In this document: positions 1 to 9,218 of the stretch, one piece after another
Numbering within the stretch: the first letter of the stretch is position 1
Layout: each line of letters starts with the position of its first letter
Source: Bacillota bacterium
GTDB lineage: Bacteria > Bacillota > Sulfobacillia > Sulfobacillales > Sulfobacillaceae
Length of the DNA stretch: 64,000 nt
NCBI GenBank assembly: GCA_021841025.1
Contig: JAKBWA010000003.1
Span: 1-64,000 of the forward strand
Reading direction: 5' to 3'
Position numbers and translations under genes: made by a program
The notes under the pieces: model-generated
The model's database searches: none
Told to the model about the DNA's origin: nothing
The model's input: only the letters and a program-made list of their open reading frames with translations

Positions 1-127
1 TACGCAAAAGTAACCACAGACTCGACTTTGAGCGAGTGGCTAGGGGGCTTTTGGCAAACCCCTTGCGAGTAAAGCTCATCTGAGTTCCTCGCAAGAATCC
101 CCCGGCTTGAGCCGTGGGGAGTGTCAA
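1..127 (+). mobile_element. Right end of an IS200/IS605-family (tnpB-type) element with probable omega-RNA 3' scaffold; any tnpB would lie left of the window
   Basis: Ends in hairpin TCCCC-CGGC-TTGA-GCCG-T-GGGGA (98-120) followed by GTGTCAAG, resembling the 3' end of TnpB-associated right ends; no tnpB ORF visible inside the window. Confidence 0.6.
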
Positions 128-867
128 GAATACCCCCAAACCCCACTTGTCGCATCATTAGCAAATGGGATGCCCATAACTCTTTGGGAGAGAAAAGGGG
201 CAGATACTGTCGGGTGCCACGTAGATCCCCTATGTCATCCATAACCGTTTAGAGGCGAGGACTCGTGCCTTTTGGGAATTGTGCCCCACGCCACCTACGT
301 TGAAGCCGGTATCAGAGACGTTTGTGTCCATCCTGTAGACGCCGTACACAAGGCAAAGACCTCTAAGGGGGGCGAGATTCCGGCCATAATTCTGGAATCA
401 CCCCCGTCTTTCCGACGAGTCTCGGCGTGGATAACGGCCATTGCCGCGGTTGTTCTTGAAGCGTGTCTTTGTACTTTGTTGAGAATTATACGATATCGAG
501 GAAAGAAGCTTAGGTTTACCTTTTGTGCCGTGCCTCTTTGGAGGGTCCCTAGAGGCAATAAAAGAAGTGCTGCATGGCTATAAGAGGAATGTTCTTTAGA
601 CCGCACTGCACGGATAGCTGGACTGTTGGTGTGGTAAGTGAGTGGCTGACAAGGCGGCAAGGGCGTTATTCATCCAACCGGATGATGGTGGCTTCTGGCG
701 AAAGTCAGGTGTGGTAGAATGTCGCTGAAGCGTTATTGTCGTAAGGTCTTCGCAACACGCGGTGTTTTCGTCAATGGGATTTGTGAAGGTTCAAATCAGT
801 TCAGTGTGACAGTTTGAGTGTCGTATGTCCCAGGTGCCCTAAACTCCCAGGGTAGACCAGGGATCCC

Positions 868-1869
868 TTGGGTTTTGAGATCCCACAGAATGGATTCCTG
901 GTTGACCAAGCCGATTCCAAAAGGCAGGTGCGTCCAATCATAGGCTCTTTGTCATCAGCCGAAGTGATTCTCCAGACAATGATTCCAGTCGTTCTTTTTG
1001 TGGCGGCGGGATTTATCTTGCGGCGCACCATGTCGTTGGATTTTCATCCTATTTCGCGTGTAGCTTTGTATGTATTTAGTCCCGCTCTGGTGCTGAATGC
1101 CCTTGTTGCGCCCCAAATGTCGTTGGGAACAGCTATGCGCATCATCGTTTTTGCTGTCATGATGGTTGTCGGAGCTCTAGGAATCAGCCGGATTTTAGGG
1201 TGGCTGCTTCACCAGACCCGAGCCCAACAGTCGGCGCTGGATTTGACTACAGTGTTTTCCAATTCAGCTAATCTGGGCTTACCGTTGGTGGCCTTCAGTT
1301 TAGGACAAGCAAGCCTTCATGCGGCGATTGTGTTCGTCTTGACTCAAATTGTCGCGGTGAACACCATCGGCGCGTATTTAGCGGGAAGAGGCGGAGTTGA
1401 CCCCCTTCAGGCCTTTCGCCGCATGATGCGGTTGCCCTCGCTGTGGGCTATGATGGTGGCCCTGGCCCTTCTGGTTTTGCATCTTCACTTGCCATCCGGA
1501 ATAGCGACAGCCGATCGCTTTGGGTCCCAAGCCTATGCCCCTACGGTCTTAGTGGTATTGGGCAGTACGCTTGCGGATTGGCGCCAGCGTCAATTCCGGC
1601 AGTTACTCCCTTGGCTTGGCGCTGCCGTGCGGCTGATTGTTATGCCCCTCATGTCTGTCTTGGTGGTTATGATCCTGTCTTTGAGCACACCCATTGCCCG
1701 TGCTTTGGTTTTGCAAATTGCCATGCCTGTGGCGGTGAACGCCTTGATCCTATCCCGTGAATTTGACGCTGCGCCCGACCAAGTCAGTCAAACCATTGCC
1801 TTCTCGACGCTTTCAGGCATCGTGACGATACCACTTTGGCTCGCTTTCATGCCGGCTATTCGCGGATGA
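868..1869 (+). CDS. AEC-family (auxin efflux carrier-like) permease; start uncertain (868 or GTG 964)
   Basis: MIPVVLFVAAGFILRRT...FSPALVLNALV... multi-TM AEC-like N-terminus and C-terminal membrane pattern. Confidence 0.75.
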   Translation: MGFEIPQNGFLVDQADSKRQVRPIIGSLSSAEVILQTMIPVVLFVAAGFILRRTMSLDFHPISRVALYVFSPALVLNALVAPQMSLGTAMRIIVFAVMMVVGALGISRILGWLLHQTRAQQSALDLTTVFSNSANLGLPLVAFSLGQASLHAAIVFVLTQIVAVNTIGAYLAGRGGVDPLQAFRRMMRLPSLWAMMVALALLVLHLHLPSGIATADRFGSQAYAPTVLVVLGSTLADWRQRQFRQLLPWLGAAVRLIVMPLMSVLVVMILSLSTPIARALVLQIAMPVAVNALILSREFDAAPDQVSQTIAFSTLSGIVTIPLWLAFMPAIRG

Positions 1870-2001
1870 ATGCTATGAGGTGTCTTTCTCATCACCAGGT
1901 TTCACAGGGGCCAAGGACAAGCCCTTCTCTTTGTCACTCCCCCAATTTATTGGGCGAAAGAGAAGTCCCTGGGGTTAGGTGTCACCCCAGTACTCCTTTT
2001 T

Positions 2002-2658
2002 CTACAAGTGATGCGTCGTAGTGGCTGTTGACAGCACAATGACCGACAAGGCCGTAAGACTACTCTGAGTGCCTTGGGCAGTGGGAACAACCCAAACTCT
2101 TACGGGAGATCCGACCTTGAATTGACTCCAGTCCCCCTGAGGGACGTAAATAGCCGTGTGCGATGTGAGCGTGATAGTGGCTGGAGCTGGCTGATGAGGC
2201 ACCTTGACATTCAGTTGTGAGGGACTGAGTTGGGTGAGGGTGCCGGTAATGGGGGGAAAGGAGACCTGCACAATATCCGCAATAACGTGGTTATCTGCGG
2301 TACCGCGTCCCTTAACGAAAACCCGATACCCTTTCTGAAGGTATTTCATCCCGTTATTGCCGGTTAATGGCGGCTCGCCAGGCATCAGATACTGAGTTTT
2401 ACTTGTTAACTGGATCGTACGCGACAATGTTGTCAAATTTCCCTGGGGATCTTCCAATGTTAAATTGACGGCATTTGACTGGAGATGCGTTATTTCTCCC
2501 CTTAGGGCCACTTGAATAGCGGGCTGAGCGCTAACCGTTCGACTCAGAAGGCTAGGGGTCTTGTGGTACGCATAGTGCACCACGACAAACGCCGCCAAGA
2601 GTGCCATAAGCCATCCCGCCGTTCTCCGGGACATCGAAAACTTCTTCTTCATGTCCAT
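2002..2658 (-). CDS. Hypothetical secreted/membrane-anchored protein
   Basis: N-terminal TM segment (TAGWLMALLAAFVVVHYAY), repeated beta-rich segments; AGGAGGG just upstream of ATGGACATG. Confidence 0.6.
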   Translation of the reverse strand: MDMKKKFSMSRRTAGWLMALLAAFVVVHYAYHKTPSLLSRTVSAQPAIQVALRGEITHLQSNAVNLTLEDPQGNLTTLSRTIQLTSKTQYLMPGEPPLTGNNGMKYLQKGYRVFVKGRGTADNHVIADIVQVSFPPITGTLTQLSPSQLNVKVPHQPAPATITLTSHTAIYVPQGDWSQFKVGSPVRVWVVPTAQGTQSSLTALSVIVLSTATTTHHL

Positions 2659-2749
2659 CCCTCCTGGTTAGGTGATATTCGAAAGCAGGACATTTTAGTC
2701 CCTATTGCGAACAATCAATAAGAGAATATTTTTAGGAGTTCTGATAACG

Positions 2750-4162
2750 ATGACACGAACTGACCACCGGATCATGCAGGCAGCACTGTTGTTTTTGGCA
2801 GCTAGCCTTTTTTGGGCGCAGAGCCTTCATCAAGGCCTTTCAGGCGATGTGTTTTGGCAATGGGCCGCAGGGCGGTACATGATTGCGCACCATCAGATTC
2901 TTCACCGTGACGTATTTTCTTACACGCTCTATCACAAACCCTGGGTTACCGAAGAATGGGGATATGAGGTGATTTTGGCGGCTGTCGTGCAAATCTTGGG
3001 CCCCGTGGGTTTTTGGCTAATGGGGGCCGGGGTGGGAACAATTTTGGTTCTGTCCTTGTCATGGCTTCTGTCGCTGCGCGGGATTACTGGTATTAAAAAC
3101 GGACTGTTGATTTTGGTGGCTACACCAAGTTGGCTGCTCTTTGTCAAGGATCGGCCCCAAAGTGTCAGCTATGTGTTTATGGTATGGATGCTAGTCATCT
3201 TGTGGCAAGGAAGAACCCAGCCCAAGAGATTATGGTGGGCAGTGCCCTTGTTATGGCTGTGGACCAATATTCACGGCAGTTTTCTCTTGGGATTCTTGCT
3301 TCTGTTGCTTGAAGGAATTTGGATGATTATTCCCATCAATACCCCTCGGGTCAAAACGCCAAAGACGGGTGTGTCCCTCAAATTGTGGGTGTCTGTGTTG
3401 AGTGTTGCGGTTCTCGCGTCATTCATCAATGGCAATGGTCCCGGCTTATGGGCGTATTCGTGGCATGTTTCGTTTTCTCGGCGGATTGCGGCGATTATTG
3501 CGGAGTGGCAATCGCCAAACTTTCACTATATATTCTTTGTGTTGGTGATCTTGGTTCCGATGTTCATCTTAGTGTTATTAATGGTTTTCGGTCAGAAAAA
3601 GGTGGTGTGGCCGGACTTTTTTCTCGCAGCCGGACTGTTTTATAGCACTATGAAATCGGTTCGCTTTATGGCTTATTTTGCGATAGAATGGCCCATTCTT
3701 TTGGGAACTCTGACCAGACCCTGGCCATTTAAACGGGTGCACGGATGGTTGGTGTCTCCCGTTCTCATCCTTCTCGGGGTGATTCTTATGGTCATGAGAC
3801 CTGTGGTTGCGCCCGGAAAGCCTTCAGGGGAACCCGTTTTGGCTGCAAATTATCTAAAGACGCATCATGGGCATGTATTTAACAGGTATTCTTGGGGCGG
3901 ATATCTCATTTCCCGTCACATTCCGGTATTCATTGACGGGCGCACAGATTTTTATTTGCAAGGGGATCAGCTAAGCCAGTACACAGCCGTCAAACGGCTG
4001 ACGCAAAACCCGAATAAAATCTGGAAGGAGTATAATGTCAAGTACGTGTTATGGACGCCTAAGAGCGCGGTGGCGACCTATTTGCTGTCCCATCAGGCCC
4101 AATGGAAGCCAGTGCTGAGAAGTAAGACAGCTATATTATTTCAACACCGGGGTTCGTGGTAA
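2750..4162 (+). CDS. Polytopic membrane protein, glycosyltransferase-like/PMT-like organisation
   Basis: Many TM helices; GDVFWQWAAGRYMIAHHQILHRDVFSYT motif; TAGGAG upstream of ATG 2750. Confidence 0.6.
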   Translation: MTRTDHRIMQAALLFLAASLFWAQSLHQGLSGDVFWQWAAGRYMIAHHQILHRDVFSYTLYHKPWVTEEWGYEVILAAVVQILGPVGFWLMGAGVGTILVLSLSWLLSLRGITGIKNGLLILVATPSWLLFVKDRPQSVSYVFMVWMLVILWQGRTQPKRLWWAVPLLWLWTNIHGSFLLGFLLLLLEGIWMIIPINTPRVKTPKTGVSLKLWVSVLSVAVLASFINGNGPGLWAYSWHVSFSRRIAAIIAEWQSPNFHYIFFVLVILVPMFILVLLMVFGQKKVVWPDFFLAAGLFYSTMKSVRFMAYFAIEWPILLGTLTRPWPFKRVHGWLVSPVLILLGVILMVMRPVVAPGKPSGEPVLAANYLKTHHGHVFNRYSWGGYLISRHIPVFIDGRTDFYLQGDQLSQYTAVKRLTQNPNKIWKEYNVKYVLWTPKSAVATYLLSHQAQWKPVLRSKTAILFQHRGSW

Positions 4163-4457
4163 TGCCACTCAGACGCCACCGTGGTTGACAGCCTTATGAC
4201 GCCACAGGGCGCATGGGTGCCTAAAGATCCCAGCGAATGGGATATCCACGGCATGATAAAGGGTTTGGGAATCTTTCTCACGCCGGAGTCTATGGGTGTT
4301 CAGGAAGACAGGTCCACGTCTCAAAACGTTCTTCGGAGTTAACGCCTGGATTTTGGGCTAAGCGGGAACTTTTGGCGTGTTCGAATGGCAAATCAGTCCC
4401 CGTTATGAATGGAGATTAAGAAACCAACATGCAAGAGAAGGTCGGAGGCGAGTTTGT

Positions 4458-5885
4458 GTGACGCCGATAATTCAAGCGTTGGCCAATTATTCGGCATCAG
4501 ATTTGGCTCGTTGGCATACGCCGGGACATAAGGGGCGTGCATCCTTGCCCTACCTTCTTCCGGAATTCGACGTCACCGAAGTCCGCGATTTGACGCCGAA
4601 ATCTGTTGGAGGGGATGTCATACGCCAGTCTGAGGATTTAATGGCGGAAACATTTGGGGCATCGAGAAGCCGGTATTCGGTCCAAGGCGCGACCCTGCCT
4701 GTCATGGCAGCGATTTTAGCTGCCACGACGCCTTATTCCCGGGTGGTGGTTGATCGGATTGCTCATCAATCTGTACACTCTGCCTTGGTTTTGGGGAATT
4801 TGGAGCCCATTTGGGCTTACCCGTCCTTAGGCCCGGGTGGATACCTGTTGCCGGTGGACGATAAAGAACGGGCACAGCTGATCATGCGATCACAGCCCGA
4901 AGCCGTTATCGTCACTAGTCCTACTTATGAGGGACTCTCCTCTCCTCTGACGGAAACCCGGAAGGTTTGTCAGGAAATGAATATTGCTTTAATTGTTGAC
5001 GAAGCTCATGGCACTCATTTTGCCGAGCATCAGGGATTTCCCCAAGACGCGTTGTCTCAGGGAGCGGATTTGGTTTGCCATGGGGCCCACAAAACCGAGC
5101 AAAGCCTCACGCAAACGGGGCTTCTTCACATCAACATCAATGTGTTGCCGCAGCTGGCAAAAAGGGTCGACGAACTCTGGGATATGCTGGCCACATCCAG
5201 CCCATCGTATTTGTTGCTGGCCTCTTTGGATTATCTGCAATACATCAGGCATCAGGAACAATACCATCGCCAGTGGGTTAATTTCGCTGTGGGAATGCGG
5301 GAAATGTGGAAAACGTGGGAAGCACAGGGGTTGTTTATCCTGCAAAGTTGGTGGGAGCGTCATGAGGGTGGACAAGCTGACCCGGCGAAAGTAACCGTAG
5401 TGGGCGATGGCCATAAGCTTTTCGAAGCCATAGAACCCTTTGGGGTAGAAGAAAAGTCTGATCCAGCCGGGATTAGTTTGATTGTCACCCCGCAAGATGA
5501 TCCGGCCATACTGAACCGAGCTCTCAAACAATGTGCGGGAACCATGCCGCACAGGAATCCTTTGACGGAATTCGCGAGATTTTGGCCCCAATCTTCGCAA
5601 GCTCTGTTGCCTTATCAGGCGTGGAAGGCCAAGCGGGAGTGGGTTCCTTTGTCTTCGGCTATCAACCGCATTGCGGCCAAACCCGTGATACCCTACCCCC
5701 CGGGTATTCCTTTGGTGGCCCTAGGTGAACTCATTAATCGAGACGTGATATTATGGCTAGAAGAAAACCATGAATGGTACCGGAGGGGAACGGGAGATCT
5801 CAAGGGCCTGGAAAGTGCTATTGAGGGCTCATCCCCACAGAGGGGAGAAGAGGGATTGTGGGTCGTGAAAGAGCCGGCGTCTTGA
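4458..5885 (+). CDS. Orn/Lys/Arg decarboxylase family (YaaO-like) PLP enzyme
   Basis: RWHTPGHKGR, VDEAHGTHF, CHGAHKTEQSLTQTG PLP-lysine motif; GTG 4458 preceded by GGAGG. Confidence 0.9.
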   Translation: MTPIIQALANYSASDLARWHTPGHKGRASLPYLLPEFDVTEVRDLTPKSVGGDVIRQSEDLMAETFGASRSRYSVQGATLPVMAAILAATTPYSRVVVDRIAHQSVHSALVLGNLEPIWAYPSLGPGGYLLPVDDKERAQLIMRSQPEAVIVTSPTYEGLSSPLTETRKVCQEMNIALIVDEAHGTHFAEHQGFPQDALSQGADLVCHGAHKTEQSLTQTGLLHININVLPQLAKRVDELWDMLATSSPSYLLLASLDYLQYIRHQEQYHRQWVNFAVGMREMWKTWEAQGLFILQSWWERHEGGQADPAKVTVVGDGHKLFEAIEPFGVEEKSDPAGISLIVTPQDDPAILNRALKQCAGTMPHRNPLTEFARFWPQSSQALLPYQAWKAKREWVPLSSAINRIAAKPVIPYPPGIPLVALGELINRDVILWLEENHEWYRRGTGDLKGLESAIEGSSPQRGEEGLWVVKEPAS

Positions 5886-6484
5886 TTTCGTTTGAAGGGG
5901 TAGAGAAAGTCGGGAAAACGACACAAATTGGCCGCTTGGCCGCATGGTTGCGGTCGCGTAAGCTTACTGTCCGCGTCGTCAGGGAACCAGGCGGCACGAT
6001 GCTGGGAGAGTCCTTGCGCAGTTTGTTGTTGCATAGTGGGGAAATAAAGAGTGCGAAGGCCGAATTGCTGTTATTTGCGGCAGCTAGGGCCGAATTAGTG
6101 ACGCAAATTATCATTCCGAGTTTAAACCAAGGCGAGGTGGTGATTTTGGATCGCTTTAGCGATTCATCTGTTGCCTATCAAGGGTTTGGGCGCGGGCTCG
6201 ATGTTCAGTGGATTCAGATGCTGAATGAAGAGGTGACGGAAGGAATAAGACCCGACATAACATTTCTGTTGCAAGGCTCTTCATTCGGCCAGGGAGACGA
6301 CAAGATTGAGACGTCGGGCCAGGAATTTTTCGAGCGTGTGAGGACGGGCTATAGTAAAATGGTGGCGGAAGATCCTTCCCGTTGGCACATGATTTCAAGT
6401 GCACGGCCCGTTGATGACGTGGCAAAAGATATTCAAAAAGTGGTGATGGCGTATTTATGGGGCCAAGACGACATGGACAGATAA
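5858..6484 (+). CDS. tmk: dTMP kinase
   Basis: ISFEGVEKVGKTTQ P-loop, LDRFSDSSVAYQG; overlaps end of the decarboxylase gene. Confidence 0.93.
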   Translation: MGRERAGVLISFEGVEKVGKTTQIGRLAAWLRSRKLTVRVVREPGGTMLGESLRSLLLHSGEIKSAKAELLLFAAARAELVTQIIIPSLNQGEVVILDRFSDSSVAYQGFGRGLDVQWIQMLNEEVTEGIRPDITFLLQGSSFGQGDDKIETSGQEFFERVRTGYSKMVAEDPSRWHMISSARPVDDVAKDIQKVVMAYLWGQDDMDR

Positions 6485-6556
6485 ATTTAGCACCATGAAC
6501 CCATCGGGGGGATATAGTGGATCCAAAGGTCATCAATTGATGGGAGGGTTTCACGG

Positions 6557-6883
6557 GTGAAACTGGTTATTGCCATACTTCAGGATAAGGATGCTTCAGG
6601 GGCAGTTACCGAACTGAACCGCCGCGGATTTCGGGCTACGAAGCTGGCCAGTACCGGAGGTTTTTTACGCGAGGGCAATACCACGATTCTGGTGGGGATT
6701 GAAGAAAAGGATGTGGAGGCCGTCATTCATATTCTTAAGCGGACATCTGCAGCCCGCCAGGAGACTTTGACGCCGCAGACGCCGTCGCACAGTGGGGAAC
6801 CGTACATTCCTTTTCCGGTAGAGGTGACGGTAGGCGGCGCAACCATATTTGTTGTGGATATTGACCGCTATGAAAAATTCTAA
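6557..6883 (+). CDS. darA: Cyclic-di-AMP receptor, DarA/PstA (YaaQ) family
   Basis: MKLVIAILQDKDASGAVTELNRRGFRATKLASTGGFLREGNTT, PII-like; conserved position after tmk. Confidence 0.92.
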   Translation: MKLVIAILQDKDASGAVTELNRRGFRATKLASTGGFLREGNTTILVGIEEKDVEAVIHILKRTSAARQETLTPQTPSHSGEPYIPFPVEVTVGGATIFVVDIDRYEKF

Positions 6884-7589
6884 ATCTTATTTGAGTTTGT
6901 GGCCTCGGATCGACCAAGGATGGCAACGAGGTCATTTGAGCCACGCTTTGATTGTGGAAGGGACACCGGCCAAAGCCTATAACCTGGCAATGGCCTTGAG
7001 CCGGCAGATTATCTGCGAAGGCAGTGGCAATAGTTCATGCCTTTGTCGGTCGTGTTCTTGCGAGATTACGCGCCATCCCGACGTGATGCGTCTTCAACCG
7101 GAAAAGGAGCGAATTCGGCGTGAGGCACTCCACATGATATTGCAGAATATCAACCGGCCGCCATTATGGAGCCCTAGGCTGGTCATTTGGATTGAAGATG
7201 CCCACCGGCTAACCGATGCGGCCCAAAGTTATTTGCTGAAAAGTCTAGAGGAGCCGCCGCCTTACGTGGTGTTCATTTTGACGACGGACCGCAGCCATGG
7301 ATTGTTGGCCACCGTGAAAAGTCGCTGTCAGTTGTTGCGCAGTGAACCGGATTTTGAAGATGGAGCCCAGAGTTTTGATCCGCAGCAATTCTTTACGGAA
7401 AAGGAGTTGACGCGAGATGAAATCATCCGGTTTTCTTATTGGGCGCGCTCTCAGTACCGTCAGCGGCAAAGCCCGTCGTGGCTGGCGCTATGGGAAGCTA
7501 GCTATCAAGCTTATCAGCATGTGAATGCCAATGGAGCTGTGGAATTGGTCAAAGAAATTCTCCGAGATGCCTATGAACATGCCCGCTAA
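6870..7589 (+). CDS. holB: DNA polymerase III delta' subunit
   Basis: HALIVEGTPAKAY..., CLCRSCSCEITRHPDV zinc motif, LLKSLEEPP; position after darA. Confidence 0.88.
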   Translation: MKNSKSYLSLWPRIDQGWQRGHLSHALIVEGTPAKAYNLAMALSRQIICEGSGNSSCLCRSCSCEITRHPDVMRLQPEKERIRREALHMILQNINRPPLWSPRLVIWIEDAHRLTDAAQSYLLKSLEEPPPYVVFILTTDRSHGLLATVKSRCQLLRSEPDFEDGAQSFDPQQFFTEKELTRDEIIRFSYWARSQYRQRQSPSWLALWEASYQAYQHVNANGAVELVKEILRDAYEHAR

Positions 7590-7830
7590 GGACGTCAGGT
7601 GGTGGGTCTATATTCTTAGGTGTCAGGGCGATCTATTTTATACCGGCATTACTACCAATATAGATCGACGGTTCAAAGCGCATCAACAAGGCGCAGGGGC
7701 AAGATTTACCCGCTCTCACAAACCCATTGAAATTTGGCGTCAGTTTGGCCCCTACACCCGCTCTCAGGCATTAAAAGAAGAACACCGCATGAAAAAATTG
7801 TCCCATCAGGCCAAGGAGGAATTAAGATAG
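7573..7830 (+). CDS. GIY-YIG nuclease superfamily protein (YazA-like)
   Basis: WWVYILRCQGDLFYTGITTNIDRRFKAHQQGAGARFTRSHKP. Confidence 0.92.
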   Translation: MNMPAKDVRWWVYILRCQGDLFYTGITTNIDRRFKAHQQGAGARFTRSHKPIEIWRQFGPYTRSQALKEEHRMKKLSHQAKEELR

Positions 7831-7835
7831 GTATC

Positions 7836-8702
7836 ATGCCATCTCATGACCGTTCCTGGGTTGAGCCCGGGCATGTGTATCTCGTTGCCACGCCCATAGG
7901 CAATCTTGAGGACTTTTCTTTTCGCGGAGTGGCTGTGCTGCAACAAGTCGACCGCATATTGTGTGAAGATACACGGCAAACAGATATCCTATGCCGAGCG
8001 TTTGACATTCACCGGCCGTTGGTATCCTTTCATGCCCATAACGCCGGGAGACGTCTGCACCAAATATCCGAGTGGCTGGACCAAGGGGAAAGTCTGGCGC
8101 TTGTGTCAGACCGTGGAATGCCGTCGGTTTCTGACCCTGGTCAAGAACTTGTCTTATGGCTTTATGAACAACATCGGCCTTTTTCCGTAATCCCCGGACC
8201 ATCTGCGCAAGTGACAGCCTTTGTGGGTTCCGGTTTTCCCCACCCCTATATCTTCTGGGGGTTTCTTCCTTCTCCTTCCTTGGCAAAACCCAGGCGCGAG
8301 AGCCTCGAAGCCATGAGCCAATGCCCGTTTACCCAGGTGGTTTATGAAGCTCCGCACCATATGGATAAAACGTTAAAGGACCTTGCGGAAAAATTGGGCG
8401 TGAATCGCGAACTGGTATTGGGACGTGAATTGACCAAACATTTTGAGGAATATTGGAAAGGAACCATTGGGAGTTTAATCGCTGAAAACCGCAGTTGGCA
8501 GGGGGAGGCAGCATTAGTGTTAGGACCTCCCCTTGCTTTTGAATCCTCAAAAGAACCCGACTGGCCCTTTCTCATTGAGAAGGTGGATCAGTTAGAAGAA
8601 CAGGGGCACACAGCTAAAGAGGCGATCCAGATGATCGCCTCTCAGCACCGTGTTTCCCGGAGGGAATTGTATAATCGCGTTCAAAAGAGTCGAATCGATT
8701 AA
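7836..8702 (+). CDS. rsmI: 16S rRNA (cytidine(1402)-2'-O)-methyltransferase
   Basis: GHVYLVATPIGNLEDFSFRGV, LCEDTRQT, LVSDRGMPSVSDPG, VIPGPSA motifs. Confidence 0.94.
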   Translation: MPSHDRSWVEPGHVYLVATPIGNLEDFSFRGVAVLQQVDRILCEDTRQTDILCRAFDIHRPLVSFHAHNAGRRLHQISEWLDQGESLALVSDRGMPSVSDPGQELVLWLYEQHRPFSVIPGPSAQVTAFVGSGFPHPYIFWGFLPSPSLAKPRRESLEAMSQCPFTQVVYEAPHHMDKTLKDLAEKLGVNRELVLGRELTKHFEEYWKGTIGSLIAENRSWQGEAALVLGPPLAFESSKEPDWPFLIEKVDQLEEQGHTAKEAIQMIASQHRVSRRELYNRVQKSRID

Positions 8703-8947
8703 ACTGCTTCGGTATGCAAACTTTTTAGGCAGTCTTGACAAATGTTCTTACCTCGAAAGGTCTCTATGTGTTCTGCGTTGCCACAAAAAATGCAGGCTGG
8801 CTCATATTTTTTCAGGACGATTTTTTCTTCGTCCACGTAAATTTCCAAGGAGTCCTTATCGGCAATTTGTAAAGTTCTTCGCAATTCGATGGGTAAAACG
8901 ACACGGCCTAGTTCATCGACTCGGCGAACGATTCCTGTTGATTTCAT
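8699..8947 (-). CDS. abrB: AbrB-family transition-state regulator with C-terminal CxxC...CxxC
   Basis: MKSTGIVRRVDELGRVVLPIELRRTL ... ACIFCGNAEHIETFRGKNICQDC; between rsmI and metG. Confidence 0.92.
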   Translation of the reverse strand: MKSTGIVRRVDELGRVVLPIELRRTLQIADKDSLEIYVDEEKIVLKKYEPACIFCGNAEHIETFRGKNICQDCLKSLHTEAV

Positions 8948-8965
8948 CTCTCTCACTCCCTTATA

Positions 8966-9015
8966 TTCGACAATATTTTGGAAATATGATACCAGAAATT
9001 CCAAAAACTAGTCAA
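8966..9015 (-). promoter_or_regulatory. abrB promoter with Spo0A-type 0A box
   Basis: Minus strand TTGACT (9010-9015), 18-nt spacer, TATCAT (8986-8991), then TGTCGAA (8966-8972) just downstream of the expected TSS. Confidence 0.6.
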
Positions 9016-9218
9016 CAATAACAAAAAAATTTGTCGAGTAACGTAATGGAAAAAAGAGGAGACAAAATTCGCCAGGATAGTGAGAAGGTCAATTTGAGAT
9101 CAACGCATCAAGATCAAAAGAGAGATCGGTGTCGCTATTGATGAAAATCTGCCAGCCGCCCAGGCAGACGCCAATTCATTTGTCCATGTGCCTTGGGTTG
9201 GTGTGCCAGGTTTGCCCA

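Noticed and set aside
272-660. Overlapping ORFs on both strands (103 aa and 121 aa)
   Set aside because: No recognisable motifs, no SD; probably non-coding sequence next to the IS605 right end.
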